Shown piece after piece: positions 1-7,275 of a stretch of 9,256 nucleotides of DNA; position 1 is the stretch's first letter, and each line of letters starts with the position of its first letter. A program made the translations under genes and the position numbers. The notes below the pieces were generated by a model. That model was not told the origin of the DNA. It saw only the letters and a list, made by a program, of their open reading frames with translations, and did no database searches. The DNA comes from Gemmatimonadota bacterium (GTDB taxonomy: Bacteria; Latescibacterota; UBA2968; UBA8231). The stretch spans positions 1-9,256 of the forward strand of contig JAPOZF010000180.1 of NCBI GenBank assembly GCA_026706165.1. Direction: 5' to 3'.

Positions 1-97
1 CACGAAGCAGGCCTTCCGAGGGCCCCGGCTTTCGCAATCCACCCTGGATCCCACTTGCGGCTCGGTCGCATCTTCCAGCCCCGTTGCCCGATCCCAC

Positions 98-1312
98 TCA
101 ACGGCGGCGGTTGTCTGCCCGGGGCCTGAACCCCGCCGGGGATTTCCCTCCACCTCGTCCGGCCTCGACGGTGTAGCGGGCCACCGCGTCCTCGTCCAGC
201 TCGATACCCAGCCCCGGACCCTCCGGAACCGCGGCGAACCCCCCTTCAACCGCCACCGGCGAGCTGGCCAGCTCCGTCATCATCGGGCTCGGCCTGTCGA
301 CGCGGACATCCCCCCATTCCCGGCGGGTGATCGGGTACTCGCACAGGAACCCCTGCGGCATCGCCGCCACGAGGTGAATGCTGGCGGCGAAGTTGACCGC
401 CGTGCCCCAGTTGTGCGGCACCACCGGGATGTTCGCCAGCCTCGCCATCTCGGCGATCCGCCGTCCCTCGGTCAGCCCTCCCACCCAGGACAGGTCGGGC
501 TGCAGCAGGTCGACAACGCGCCGCTCGATCAGGTCCCGGAAGGCGAACGCCGTCAGGTCGGACTCTCCCGCGGCTATGCGGACGCTGGTGCGGGCGGTGA
601 GGGCGGCCATGTTCCCGGCGTCGTCGGCGCTAGACAGCGGCTCCTCCCACCAGTAGATGCCGGCCCCGGAGTCCTCGATCATGCGAGCGGTCTGCACCGC
701 CTCGGCGAGGCTCCCGGGACGGCCGAGGTCGAGCATGAGGTCGACCTCCTCGCCGGCGATGGCGCGCAGCTCCCGCAGGATGGCCGCGTCCCGCGCCGGC
801 TTGCGGCCGAAGCCCGGCCAGCCGTGGAACTTGAGCGCCCCGTACCCCTGGCGGACGTACTCCCGGGTATCGGCGAAAGTCTGGTCCGGGGCGTCGGGCT
901 CGACCCAGATGCTGCTGACGTAGACCTTGACCCGCTCCCGGAAGCGGCCCCCCAGCAGGTCGCACAGGGGGATGTCCAGCGTGCGCGCCGCGGCGTCGTG
1001 GACGGCCATGTCGATGCCGCTGACCGCGTGGATCATCATCCCGCGGCGGTCGTAGAGGCGGCGGCAGGCGTCGTACATCCGCTCCCAGACGACGCTGGTC
1101 GCCAGCACTTCCTGACCGACCGCCTCCTGCGCCAGCCGGCGTTCGATCAGCTCGCTGGCGGCGAACACGCCGCCCCCGAAGCGGTCGGGAACGAAGCACT
1201 CCCCGAGGCCTTCGACCCCCTCCTCGGTGCGCACCCGTACCAGCACCCAGCCTCCGTGGGGATACTCGTACGACTTCAGAACTCGAGCGGTGACTGAAGC
1301 AATCCTGGGCAT
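98..1312 (-). CDS. Mandelate racemase/muconate lactonizing enzyme family protein (enolase superfamily), probable acid-sugar dehydratase or racemase
   Basis: This 404-residue cytoplasmic enzyme has the two-domain enolase-superfamily layout: an N-terminal capping domain (about residues 1-125) and a C-terminal beta/alpha barrel. Family enzymes abstract the proton alpha to a carboxylate, with the enolate held on Mg2+. Visible active-site residues are K161-x-H163 on the second barrel strand, metal ligands D195 (LMLD), E223 (WWEEP) and E250 (AAGE), D273 (QPD) and H300 (VVPHNW) as the His-Asp dyad, and E325 (CEY). These numbers nearly match the mandelate racemase series (195, 221, 247, 270, 297, 317), which places it in that subgroup. 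The third strand reads D-L-G rather than the commoner D-x-N, and the second-strand motif is K-x-H rather than K-x-K, so the substrate cannot be read off. The ATG start is supported by GGAGG at 1318-1322, five bases upstream. The gene is divergent from the cupin gene. Family assignment is firm; the substrate is unknown. Confidence 0.9.
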   Translation of the reverse strand: MPRIASVTARVLKSYEYPHGGWVLVRVRTEEGVEGLGECFVPDRFGGGVFAASELIERRLAQEAVGQEVLATSVVWERMYDACRRLYDRRGMMIHAVSGIDMAVHDAAARTLDIPLCDLLGGRFRERVKVYVSSIWVEPDAPDQTFADTREYVRQGYGALKFHGWPGFGRKPARDAAILRELRAIAGEEVDLMLDLGRPGSLAEAVQTARMIEDSGAGIYWWEEPLSSADDAGNMAALTARTSVRIAAGESDLTAFAFRDLIERRVVDLLQPDLSWVGGLTEGRRIAEMARLANIPVVPHNWGTAVNFAASIHLVAAMPQGFLCEYPITRREWGDVRVDRPSPMMTELASSPVAVEGGFAAVPEGPGLGIELDEDAVARYTVEAGRGGGKSPAGFRPRADNRRR

Positions 1313-1342
1313 GCGATCCTCCGGTTTCTCGATTGACAGCGA

Positions 1343-1354
1343 CCGGGCACCCGG
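1343..1354. repeat. Short perfect inverted repeat in the enolase-gene leader
   Basis: Two 5-base arms, CCGGG and CCCGG, are separated by two bases, about 30 bases upstream of the enolase-superfamily start codon. It could form a hairpin in that gene's leader or be a protein-binding site. In GC-rich DNA such short arms are common, so this is weak. Confidence 0.25.
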
Positions 1355-1419
1355 CCACCTTCACGGCTCCAGCCCGCTGATGCACCGGCGAGGCGGATAG
1401 AGTGCCCGACTGGGCGGTG

Positions 1420-1433
1420 TCGACCCGGGTCGA
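1420..1433. promoter_or_regulatory. Perfect 14-bp palindrome in the divergent intergenic region, possible operator
   Basis: The sequence TCGACCCGGGTCGA equals its own reverse complement. It lies 107 bases upstream of the enolase-superfamily start and 133 bases upstream of the cupin start. A dyad between two divergent genes is where a shared dimeric regulator would bind, but no regulator gene is in the window and no convincing -10/-35 pair was found nearby. Regulatory function is inference from symmetry and position. Confidence 0.35.
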
Positions 1434-1556
1434 GGGACCTCAACACGAGCGACGTGGAATCGGAACGCGGTTCGTGCGTCCCAACAGGTACCCAAGGGGT
1501 TCGCGAACGCAAGGAAGCCGCCCGGTCCGTTCAACGGGCATTTCAAAGCAGACAAT

Positions 1557-1561
1557 GGAGG
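1557..1561 (+). promoter_or_regulatory. Ribosome binding site that selects the GTG start of the cupin gene
   Basis: GGAGG ends five bases before the GTG at 1567. The competing in-frame ATG at 1555 overlaps this GGAGG and has only a weak purine stretch ahead of it. This favours the GTG start. Confidence 0.6.
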
Positions 1562-1566
1562 CTGTC

Positions 1567-1863
1567 GTGCCGGAAAGAACCGTCAGTGATGAAGTCGGGT
1601 CGAAGCTGCTGTTCGAAAACGACCGGGTGCGCGTGTGGGACCTGCGCATCGATCCGGGCGAGAGCACCGGCCTGCACCGCCACACCAGGGATTACCTGTA
1701 CGTCGTGATCGGGGGCGGCAGCCTGAAAGGGCCCGGAGGCGACCCGAGGGAGATGGCCGACGGAGAGGTGGTCTTCCGGGAAATTCCCGGCGAGGAGATC
1801 CACGAGGCGATCAACGCCGGCGACAGGCCCTGGCGGAACATCATCGTCGAGTTGAAGGACTGA
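1567..1863 (+). CDS. Small single-domain cupin protein
   Basis: A 98-residue protein that is essentially one cupin beta-barrel. Motif 1 is seen at residues 31-50, with G31, H37 and H39 (GLHRH). Motif 2 is at 74-83 (PGEEIHEAIN) and supplies H79 and N83. Three histidines would form the usual metal site. The motif-1 glutamate is missing: the stretch after H39 reads TRDY, so D42 or Y43 sits near that place, as in small cupins resembling BauB of beta-alanine catabolism. I do not assign that function. The GTG start is chosen for its GGAGG; starting at the ATG at 1555 would add four residues, and the longer open frame back to 1402 adds residues with no cupin character. The gene is divergent from the enolase-superfamily gene and may act with it in catabolism or sensing of an organic acid, but that is inferred from position only. 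Confidence 0.75.
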   Translation: MPERTVSDEVGSKLLFENDRVRVWDLRIDPGESTGLHRHTRDYLYVVIGGGSLKGPGGDPREMADGEVVFREIPGEEIHEAINAGDRPWRNIIVELKD

Positions 1864-2064
1864 CCCCTGCGCGGGGCTTCCCCCCTCGAGCCGCACTGTT
1901 CCCCCATATTCGCGATTCTTCCCCGTCAATCCGGGGCGGGCCCGGGTGCGTTCCGGTCCGGCTCCCGGCTTCGAAAACAACCCCTTCGTTCACCCCTTGC
2001 AATCCGGGATGGCCGAGGCAGTTTCCGGCATTCCCCGTCCATCATCCCTCCCGAACCGGGAAAA

Positions 2065-3903
2065 ATGAAAATGACCGTCGCAACCTGTCCCGAACGCCTC
2101 CTGATGCCCTGCCTCCTCGCCGCGGCGATCTCCGCCGGCGCGCAGGAGATCGAGCGCGGCCACGCCCTCGGCATCCACTCCGAGGTCAAGTACGGCCCCG
2201 GCTTCCAGCACTTCGACTACGTCAACCCGGAGGCCCCCAAGGGGGGTGAGCTGCGCCTGGCGGTCGTCGGCACCTTCGACAACCTCAACCCCTTCATCCT
2301 CAAGGGGATAGCCGCCCATGGCACGCGCATGATCTACAGCCGCCTGTGCACCAAGTCGCTCGACGAGCCGCTCAGCGAGTACGGGCAGCTCGCCGAGATC
2401 GTCGAGTGCCCCGCCGACCGCTCCTGGGTCACCTTCCACCTGCGGCCGGAGGCGCGCTGGCACGACGGGGTCCCGATCACCCCGGCGGACGTCATCTTCA
2501 CTTTCCAGACGCTGATCACCAGGGGGACGCCGTTCTACCGCAGTTTCTACGCCGACGTCGCCACGGTGGAACAGCTCGGCGACCACGCGGTGCGGTTCCG
2601 CTTCAAACCGGGCACCGTCAACCGGGAGCTGCCCCTCATCCTCGGGCAGCTGCGCATCCTTCCGAAGCATTTCTGGCAGGGCCGGGATTTCGCCGGGACG
2701 ACCCTCGAGCCGCCGCTCGGCAGCGGTCCCTACCGCATCGCCGCGGTCGACCCGGGCCGCTCGATCACCTACGAGCGGGTCGCCGGCAACTGGGACGAGG
2801 ATCTCCCGGTTCAGCGCGGGCACCACAACTTCGACAGGATCCGCTACGAGTACTACCGCGACGAGACGGTGGCTGTCGAGGCCTTCAAGGCCGGGGAGTA
2901 CGACCTGCGCTTCGCCTCCAGCCCCGGGGAGTGGGCAACGTCCTACGATGTCGAGCCGGTGAGAGAGGGGCTGCTGATCCGCGAGGCGATACCCCACCAG
3001 ATGATCCGCGGCATGAGCGGGTTCGTCTTGAACACCCACCGCGAGAAGTTCGCCGATTCCAGGGTGCGCGAGGCCCTCGCCTACGCTTTCGATTTCGAGT
3101 GGACCAACGCGACCCTGTTCCACGACCTCTACCACCGGACGCGCAGCTACTTCGAGAACTCCGAGCTCGCCGCCGCAGGCCTGCCGGAGGGGAAGGAGCT
3201 GGAGATCCTCGAGGAATTCCGCGGCCGCGTGCCCGAGGCGCTGTTCAGCGAGCCGTACCGCCCCCCATCGACGGAAGGAGGGGGCCAGTTGCGGGCCAAC
3301 CTGCGCACCGCCCGCGGCCTGCTCGCGGAAGCGGGGTGGCTGGTCGGGGAGAAGGGCCTGACGCACAGGGGCACGGGCGAGGTCATGGAGATCGAGTTTC
3401 TGCTCGTGCGCCCGCTCTACGAGCGCGTCGTCGCCCCGATGCAGAAAAACCTCGAGCGGCTCGGCATCGACTCACGCATCCGCACCGTCGACACGGCGCA
3501 GTACTGGAACCGCCTGCAGCAGTTCGACTACGACGTCATCGCGCGTTCCTGGAACCAGTACCTGAGCCCGGGGAACGAGCAGCGCAACTACTGGACGACG
3601 GCTGCGGCGGCGGCCCCCGGCAGCCGCAACTACCCCGGTATCCGGGACCCGGTGGTCGACGAGCTGGTCGAGCGCGTCATCTCCGCGCAGGACCGGGCGA
3701 CGCAGGTGGCGACCGCCAGGGCCCTCGACCGCGTGCTGCTGTGGGGGCACTACGTCATCCCCCACTGGCACAGCCGTCAGCACCTCGTCATCTACTGGGA
3801 CAAGTTCGGCCGCCCCGGGGTGCTGCCGAGAAACGACCTGGCCCCCATCCGCACCTGGTGGGTCGACCCGGTCAGGGAGGCGCGGCTGCGGGAGCGCCGG
3901 TAG
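2065..3903 (+). CDS. yejA: YejA-type periplasmic peptide-binding protein (solute-binding family 5), complete copy
   Basis: This 612-residue protein is close to the roughly 600 residues of E. coli YejA. Residues 1-26 look like a Sec signal peptide: basic residues, a hydrophobic core at about 12-24, and an Ala-Gly-Ala cleavage site before Q27. C16 is not in a lipobox, so a soluble periplasmic protein is expected. Typical family features follow: PEAPKGGELRLAVVGTFDNLNPF (residues 55-77, lobe 1 entry), RPEARWHDGVPITPADVIFTF (127-147), LGSGPYRI (218-225), and in the C-terminal lobe [11 protein letters not shown] and [14 protein letters not shown]. YejA delivers oligopeptides, including microcin C in E. 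coli, to the YejBEF transporter. The ATG at 2065 follows GGGA with a short gap; an in-frame ATG at 2071 is an alternative. No permease gene follows on this strand, and the gene converges on the small coiled-coil gene. It probably uses YejBEF encoded just beyond. It differs from the second copy at 8452 at many positions, so it is not a recent duplicate. Confidence 0.93.
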   Translation: MKMTVATCPERLLMPCLLAAAISAGAQEIERGHALGIHSEVKYGPGFQHFDYVNPEAPKGGELRLAVVGTFDNLNPFILKGIAAHGTRMIYSRLCTKSLDEPLSEYGQLAEIVECPADRSWVTFHLRPEARWHDGVPITPADVIFTFQTLITRGTPFYRSFYADVATVEQLGDHAVRFRFKPGTVNRELPLILGQLRILPKHFWQGRDFAGTTLEPPLGSGPYRIAAVDPGRSITYERVAGNWDEDLPVQRGHHNFDRIRYEYYRDETVAVEAFKAGEYDLRFASSPGEWATSYDVEPVREGLLIREAIPHQMIRGMSGFVLNTHREKFADSRVREALAYAFDFEWTNATLFHDLYHRTRSYFENSELAAAGLPEGKELEILEEFRGRVPEALFSEPYRPPSTEGGGQLRANLRTARGLLAEAGWLVGEKGLTHRGTGEVMEIEFLLVRPLYERVVAPMQKNLERLGIDSRIRTVDTAQYWNRLQQFDYDVIARSWNQYLSPGNEQRNYWTTAAAAAPGSRNYPGIRDPVVDELVERVISAQDRATQVATARALDRVLLWGHYVIPHWHSRQHLVIYWDKFGRPGVLPRNDLAPIRTWWVDPVREARLRERR

Positions 3904-3960
3904 CGGCCCTGTCCCCGGAGGGATGGCCGAAGTCCGGTACGGGGCCTAGGCCATGGCCGC
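3903..3960. terminator. Inverted repeats between convergent genes, possible terminator of yejA
   Basis: GCGGCC at 3903-3908 pairs with GGCCGC at 3955-3960, and inside this CCGGA (3915-3919) pairs with TCCGG (3933-3937). The second arm contains overlapping palindromes GGCCTAGGCC (3943-3952) and GGCCATGGCC (3949-3958). The base run CTTTC follows on the plus strand, which is short for an intrinsic terminator. Position just past yejA supports a termination or RNA-end-stabilising role, but the evidence is modest. Confidence 0.3.
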
Positions 3961-3972
3961 CTTTCATCAGGA

Positions 3973-4335
3973 TCAGAGTTTGATTACAGCGATGAGGATG
4001 CCGGTGATGGCGACCAAAGTGGTCATGGTCCACATGAAATGGGTGTCCATACGCACATTGGTCTCGTTGACGCGGCGGTGGACGGCTTGGATTTGTTCGC
4101 CCAGTGACCGGTTGGTCTCGTCGATGCGCTTGTTGGTTTCGTCGATGCGCTTGTTGGTTTCGTCGATGCGGATGTTGGACCCGTCGATGCGCTTGTTGGT
4201 CTCGTCCATGCGGTGATGGACGGCCCCCACCTGGTTGCGCAGGTCCTGGATGTCTTCGCGCAGATAGCTGATGCCCCAATGCAGGTCTTCGGGGGCGGGC
4301 CGGGGTTGAGGTCGAGGTGAGGAACCTTCGGTCAT
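3973..4335 (-). CDS. Small coiled-coil protein with C-terminal transmembrane anchor (heptad-repeat protein)
   Basis: I do not recognise a named family. The 120-residue product has a proline-rich, polar N-terminus (1-16), then a continuous heptad pattern from about residue 22 to 88. Position a is I/M/V/L (22, 29, 36, 43, 50, 57, 64, 71, 78, 85) and position d is L/L/V, then Thr through the repeats. Residues 43-77 are five near-identical heptads of the form IDETNKR. Residues 100-118 form one hydrophobic segment ending in IKL, so it is probably a tail-anchored inner-membrane protein that oligomerises through its coil. The overall plan, a long coil before a C-terminal membrane helix, resembles DUF1640/CCDC90-like proteins in layout only. 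The ATG at 4335 lacks a clear Shine-Dalgarno; a TTG at 4380 would add 15 residues. It lies on the same strand as and downstream of yejF across a 208-base gap, and converges on yejA. Function unknown. Confidence 0.7.
   Translation of the reverse strand: MTEGSSPRPQPRPAPEDLHWGISYLREDIQDLRNQVGAVHHRMDETNKRIDGSNIRIDETNKRIDETNKRIDETNRSLGEQIQAVHRRVNETNVRMDTHFMWTMTTLVAITGILIAVIKL
4115..4219. repeat. Five tandem 21-bp repeats inside the coiled-coil gene
   Basis: Units begin at 4115, 4136, 4157, 4178 and 4199. The first two differ by one base; the third and fourth differ at a few positions, and the fifth is the most diverged. Each unit encodes one heptad (IDETNKR or a variant) on the minus strand. Because 21 is a multiple of three, gain or loss of a unit would lengthen or shorten the coil by exactly one heptad without shifting the frame. 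Confidence 0.9.
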
Positions 4336-4484
4336 GGGGTGCTTCTGAGGCGGCGAGGTGGGGGAAATATGACGGCTCAAGCAAAGGATAGCAATCTACA
4401 TGCCAGCGCGATCCCCCGAGTAGGGGCGGGGACCGGGGCTCAAACCGTGCGCGCGAACACACGCAGGTGGCTCTTTCGATACAC

Positions 4485-4512
4485 AGAAGGGCCGGAGTCA
4501 GCGGGCTCTTCT
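4485..4512. terminator. Hairpin downstream of yejF, doubtful terminator
   Basis: AGAAGGGCC (4485-4493) pairs with GGCTCTTCT (4504-4512): nine pairs including one G-U on the plus strand, or eight pairs and one mismatch on the minus strand, with a 10-base loop. It starts 31 bases past the yejF stop. No T-run follows on either strand, so factor-independent termination is doubtful. It may mark the operon end or separate yejF from the coiled-coil gene. Confidence 0.25.
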
Positions 4513-4543
4513 CGGATTGCCGATAGCGTCGGCCATGGATCGA

Positions 4544-6163
4544 TCAGTCCCCCTCCTCGCCGGCGCCGAGCGTCTCGACAGCGAAGGCCGCGGCGATCAG
4601 CTCCTTCGTGTAGCGCTGCTTCGGAGCGGTGAAGATCTCCCGCGCCGGCCCCTGCTCGACGACCTGGCCGTCCTTCATCACGATCAGCTCGCTGGCCAGG
4701 GCGCGTACCACCTTCAGGTCGTGGCTGATGAACAGGTAGGCGAGGCCCTTGCGCCGCTGCAGGTCGAGAAGCAGCTCGACGATCTGGGCCTGCACGGTGC
4801 GGTCGAGGGCGCTGGTCGGCTCGTCGAGGACCACCAGCCGCGGCTCGAGCACCATGGCCCGGGCGATGGCGATCCGCTGCCGCTGGCCCCCGGAGAACTC
4901 GTGCGGGAAGCGGTCCATGCTCTCCGGGTCCAACCCGACCTCCGACATCGCCTCTGCCACCCGCTGCCGCCGCTCCTCGCGGCGCTCGCCGATGCCGTGA
5001 ATCAGCAGCCCCTCCTCGATGATCTGAAAGGCCGACAGCCGCGGGCTCAGCGAGGCGAAGGGGTCCTGGAAGACGATCTGCATCTGCCGCCGCAGCGGGC
5101 GCACTTCCTTCTGCCGCCAGCCCTGGATGTCGCGGCCCTCGAACTCGACGCCGCCTGCGCTGGAAAGCAGGCGCAGCACCGCCTGTGCCAGGGTGGTCTT
5201 TCCCGATCCCGACTCACCCACCACGCCGACGGTCTCGCCGGCGCGCAGCCGCAGGGACACTCCGTCGACGGCTTTCACGTGCCCCACCGTCCTGCGCAGG
5301 AAGCCGCGACGGATCGGGAAGTGGACCTTGAGGTCCCGGGTGCGCACCACCTCGGGGGCGTCCTCGTCGACCGGCGCCGGTTCCCCCCGCGGCTCGGCCG
5401 CCAGAAGCCGGCGGGTGTAGGGATGGCGCGGTTTCGTGAAGATTTCCTCGGTGGCCCCCTCCTCGACGATCTCCCCGTCCGTCATCGCGTAGACGCGGTC
5501 GGCGACGCGGCGGACGATCCCGAGGTCGTGGGTGATCAGCAGGATCGCCATGCCGGAGCGCCGCTGCAGGCCGCGCAGCAACTCGAGGATCTGCGCCTGT
5601 ATGGTCACGTCGAGGGCGGTCGTCGGCTCGTCGGCGATCAGCAGGTCGGGATCGTTGGCCAGGGCCATGGCAATCATCACCCGCTGGCGCTGTCCCCCTG
5701 AAAGCTGGTGCGGCCAGGCGTCGAGGCGCTCTGCGTCCGGCAGGCCGACGAGGCGCAGCAGCTCCAGGGTGCGCTCCCGGGCCTCCTGGCGGCTCACTTC
5801 CCGGTGCAGCATCAGACTCTCGCTGATCTGGCGCTCGACCGAATGCAGCGGGTTCAGCGACGTCATCGGCTCCTGGAAGATCATCGCGGCGCGGCCTCCC
5901 CGCAGGTCCAGCAGGCGCTCGGGCGGGGCCCCGACCAGCTCTTCCCCGGCGAAGCGGATGCTGCCGTGCGGGTGGCTTGCCCGCGGGTAGGGCAGCAGCT
6001 GCATCACCGACAGCGCGGTCACCGACTTGCCGGAGCCCGACTCCCCGACGAGGGCGACGGTCTCCCCCTTTTCGACGGAGAGGCTGGCGTCCCGCACGGC
6101 CTGCACCCTCCCCCCTTCGAGGTGGAAGTCGACGCCGAGCCGGTCGATGGCCAGCAGGCTCAC
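4544..6163 (-). CDS. yejF: YejF-type peptide ABC transporter ATPase with two nucleotide-binding domains
   Basis: This 539-residue protein (E. coli YejF is about 530) contains two complete ABC ATPase domains that power peptide import at the inner face of the cytoplasmic membrane. Domain 1 has Walker A GESGSGKS (40-47), Q-loop Q97, signature LSGGQ (154-158), Walker B ending DEP (178-180) with catalytic E179, and switch H212. It ends with the HPYT motif (247-250) typical of oligopeptide transporter ATPases. Domain 2 has GESGSGKT (316-323), Q366, FSGGQ (423-427), DEP (447-449) with E448, and H481. Both sites therefore look competent for hydrolysis. The GTG start overlaps the yejE stop codon (GTGA) and is backed by a strong GGAGG at 6170-6174, six bases upstream, which points to translational coupling. 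It is the last yej gene in the operon. Confidence 0.96.
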   Translation of the reverse strand: MSLLAIDRLGVDFHLEGGRVQAVRDASLSVEKGETVALVGESGSGKSVTALSVMQLLPYPRASHPHGSIRFAGEELVGAPPERLLDLRGGRAAMIFQEPMTSLNPLHSVERQISESLMLHREVSRQEARERTLELLRLVGLPDAERLDAWPHQLSGGQRQRVMIAMALANDPDLLIADEPTTALDVTIQAQILELLRGLQRRSGMAILLITHDLGIVRRVADRVYAMTDGEIVEEGATEEIFTKPRHPYTRRLLAAEPRGEPAPVDEDAPEVVRTRDLKVHFPIRRGFLRRTVGHVKAVDGVSLRLRAGETVGVVGESGSGKTTLAQAVLRLLSSAGGVEFEGRDIQGWRQKEVRPLRRQMQIVFQDPFASLSPRLSAFQIIEEGLLIHGIGERREERRQRVAEAMSEVGLDPESMDRFPHEFSGGQRQRIAIARAMVLEPRLVVLDEPTSALDRTVQAQIVELLLDLQRRKGLAYLFISHDLKVVRALASELIVMKDGQVVEQGPAREIFTAPKQRYTKELIAAAFAVETLGAGEEGD

Positions 6164-7275
6164 GATTCACCTCCCGGCTGGCCGGGCTCGGCCGCGGCGA
6201 AGGTCTTGCGCGGATCGAAGGCGTCGCGCACCGCCTCGCCGATGAAGACCAGCAGCGACAGCATGACCGCCAGCGAGAAGAACGCGGTGAAGCCGAGCCA
6301 AGGGGCCTGCAGGTTGCGTTTCCCCTGGTTGAGGAGCTCTCCCAGCGACGGCGACCCGGGGGGCAGACCGAAGCCGAGGAAGTCGAGGGAGGTCAGCACG
6401 GTGACCGAGCCGGTGAGGATGAAGGGCAGGAACGTCAGGGTCGAGACCATGGCGTTCGGCAGCACGTGCCGCCACATGATGCGCCGGTCGCTCTGCCCCA
6501 GGGCGCGGGCGGCCTTGACGAAGTCGAAGTTGCGGGCCCGCAGGAACTCGGCGCGGACGACCCCGACCAGCCCCATCCAGCGGAACAGCAGGAGCAGCCC
6601 CAGCAGCCACCAGAAGTTCGGCTCGACGACGCTGGCCAGGATGATCAGCAGGTAGAGCAGGGGAAGCCCCTGCCAGATCTCGATGAAGCGCTGGAAGATC
6701 AGGTCGACCCAGCCGCCGAAGTACCCCTGGACGGCCCCGGCGGCGATGCCGGCGGCGGCGCTGAAGAGGGTCAGCAGGAGGCCGAACAGCACCGAGATGC
6801 GGTACCCGTAGATCAGCCGCGCGGCGACGTCGCGGGCCTGGTCGTCGGTGCCGAGCAAGTTGCCGCCGCCCGGAGGGGAGGGGGCCGGCTGCTCGAGGCC
6901 GTAGTTGACGGTGTCGTAGCTGAACGGGATGAGGGGCCACAGGATCCAGCCCTTCTCCTCGATCAGCCCGGACACGAACGGGTCGCGGTATTCCGCCTCG
7001 GTCTCGAAGTCGCCGCCGAAGGCGGTCTCGGGGTAGGCGGCGAGGACGGGGAAGTAGAAGGAGCCGTCGAACCTCACCACGAGGGGGCGGTCGTTGGCGA
7101 TGAACTCGGCCGGCAGGCTGAGGGCGAACAGGAACCAGAAGACCCGGTTGCTCCAGAAGCCGCGGCGGTTGCGGCGGAAGTTCGCGAGCCGGCGCTGGTT
7201 GAGCCGCGACAGCTGCATCCCGAGGAAGCGGGCCTCGGCGGCCGGCGGCGGCGATGCCATGGCTCCGGGGCTCAC
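6160..7275 (-). CDS. yejE: YejE-type peptide ABC transporter permease
   Basis: A 371-residue inner-membrane permease of the DppC/OppC type that pairs with YejB to form the peptide channel. Counting from the ATG at 7260 (add five from the GTG), an arginine-rich N-terminus is followed by membrane segment 1 (about 40-56). A periplasmic insertion (about 57-145) carries the [22 protein letters not shown] stretch characteristic of this permease class. Further membrane segments lie near 157-178, 197-228, 272-292 and 324-342. The EAA loop, which docks on YejF, is at about 248-270 ([23 protein letters not shown]). I chose the GTG at 7275 because it overlaps the yejB stop as GTGA, has AGGG four bases upstream, and repeats the exact junction sequence seen at yejE/yejF. 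The ATG at 7260 would give 366 residues. The open frame continues upstream through yejB, but that part is not permease-like. Confidence 0.93.
   Translation of the reverse strand: MSPGAMASPPPAAEARFLGMQLSRLNQRRLANFRRNRRGFWSNRVFWFLFALSLPAEFIANDRPLVVRFDGSFYFPVLAAYPETAFGGDFETEAEYRDPFVSGLIEEKGWILWPLIPFSYDTVNYGLEQPAPSPPGGGNLLGTDDQARDVAARLIYGYRISVLFGLLLTLFSAAAGIAAGAVQGYFGGWVDLIFQRFIEIWQGLPLLYLLIILASVVEPNFWWLLGLLLLFRWMGLVGVVRAEFLRARNFDFVKAARALGQSDRRIMWRHVLPNAMVSTLTFLPFILTGSVTVLTSLDFLGFGLPPGSPSLGELLNQGKRNLQAPWLGFTAFFSLAVMLSLLVFIGEAVRDAFDPRKTFAAAEPGQPGGES

Noticed and set aside
1..97. A gene or terminator at the left edge
   Set aside because: Only a short GGCC...GGCC pairing is seen, without a T-run, and no credible reading frame.
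1333..1361. TTGACA at 1333-1338 as a -35 box for the cupin gene
   Set aside because: At 16-18 base spacing the sequence is CACCTT or similar, with no resemblance to a -10 box, and it lies over 200 bases from the gene.
1864..1936. GC hairpins after the cupin gene (1864-1876 and 1921-1936) as terminators
   Set aside because: Stems of four to five pairs with no T-run after them; expected by chance in GC-rich DNA.
1990..3983. Long open frames overlapping yejA on both strands (1990-3366 minus, 2346-3983 plus)
   Set aside because: Arg/Pro/Ala-rich or Val/Asp/Glu-rich translations without domains, lying under a clearly recognisable binding protein.
4115..4219. CRISPR array
   Set aside because: The repeats are contiguous 21-bp units without spacers and encode heptads in frame, so they are coding tandem repeats.
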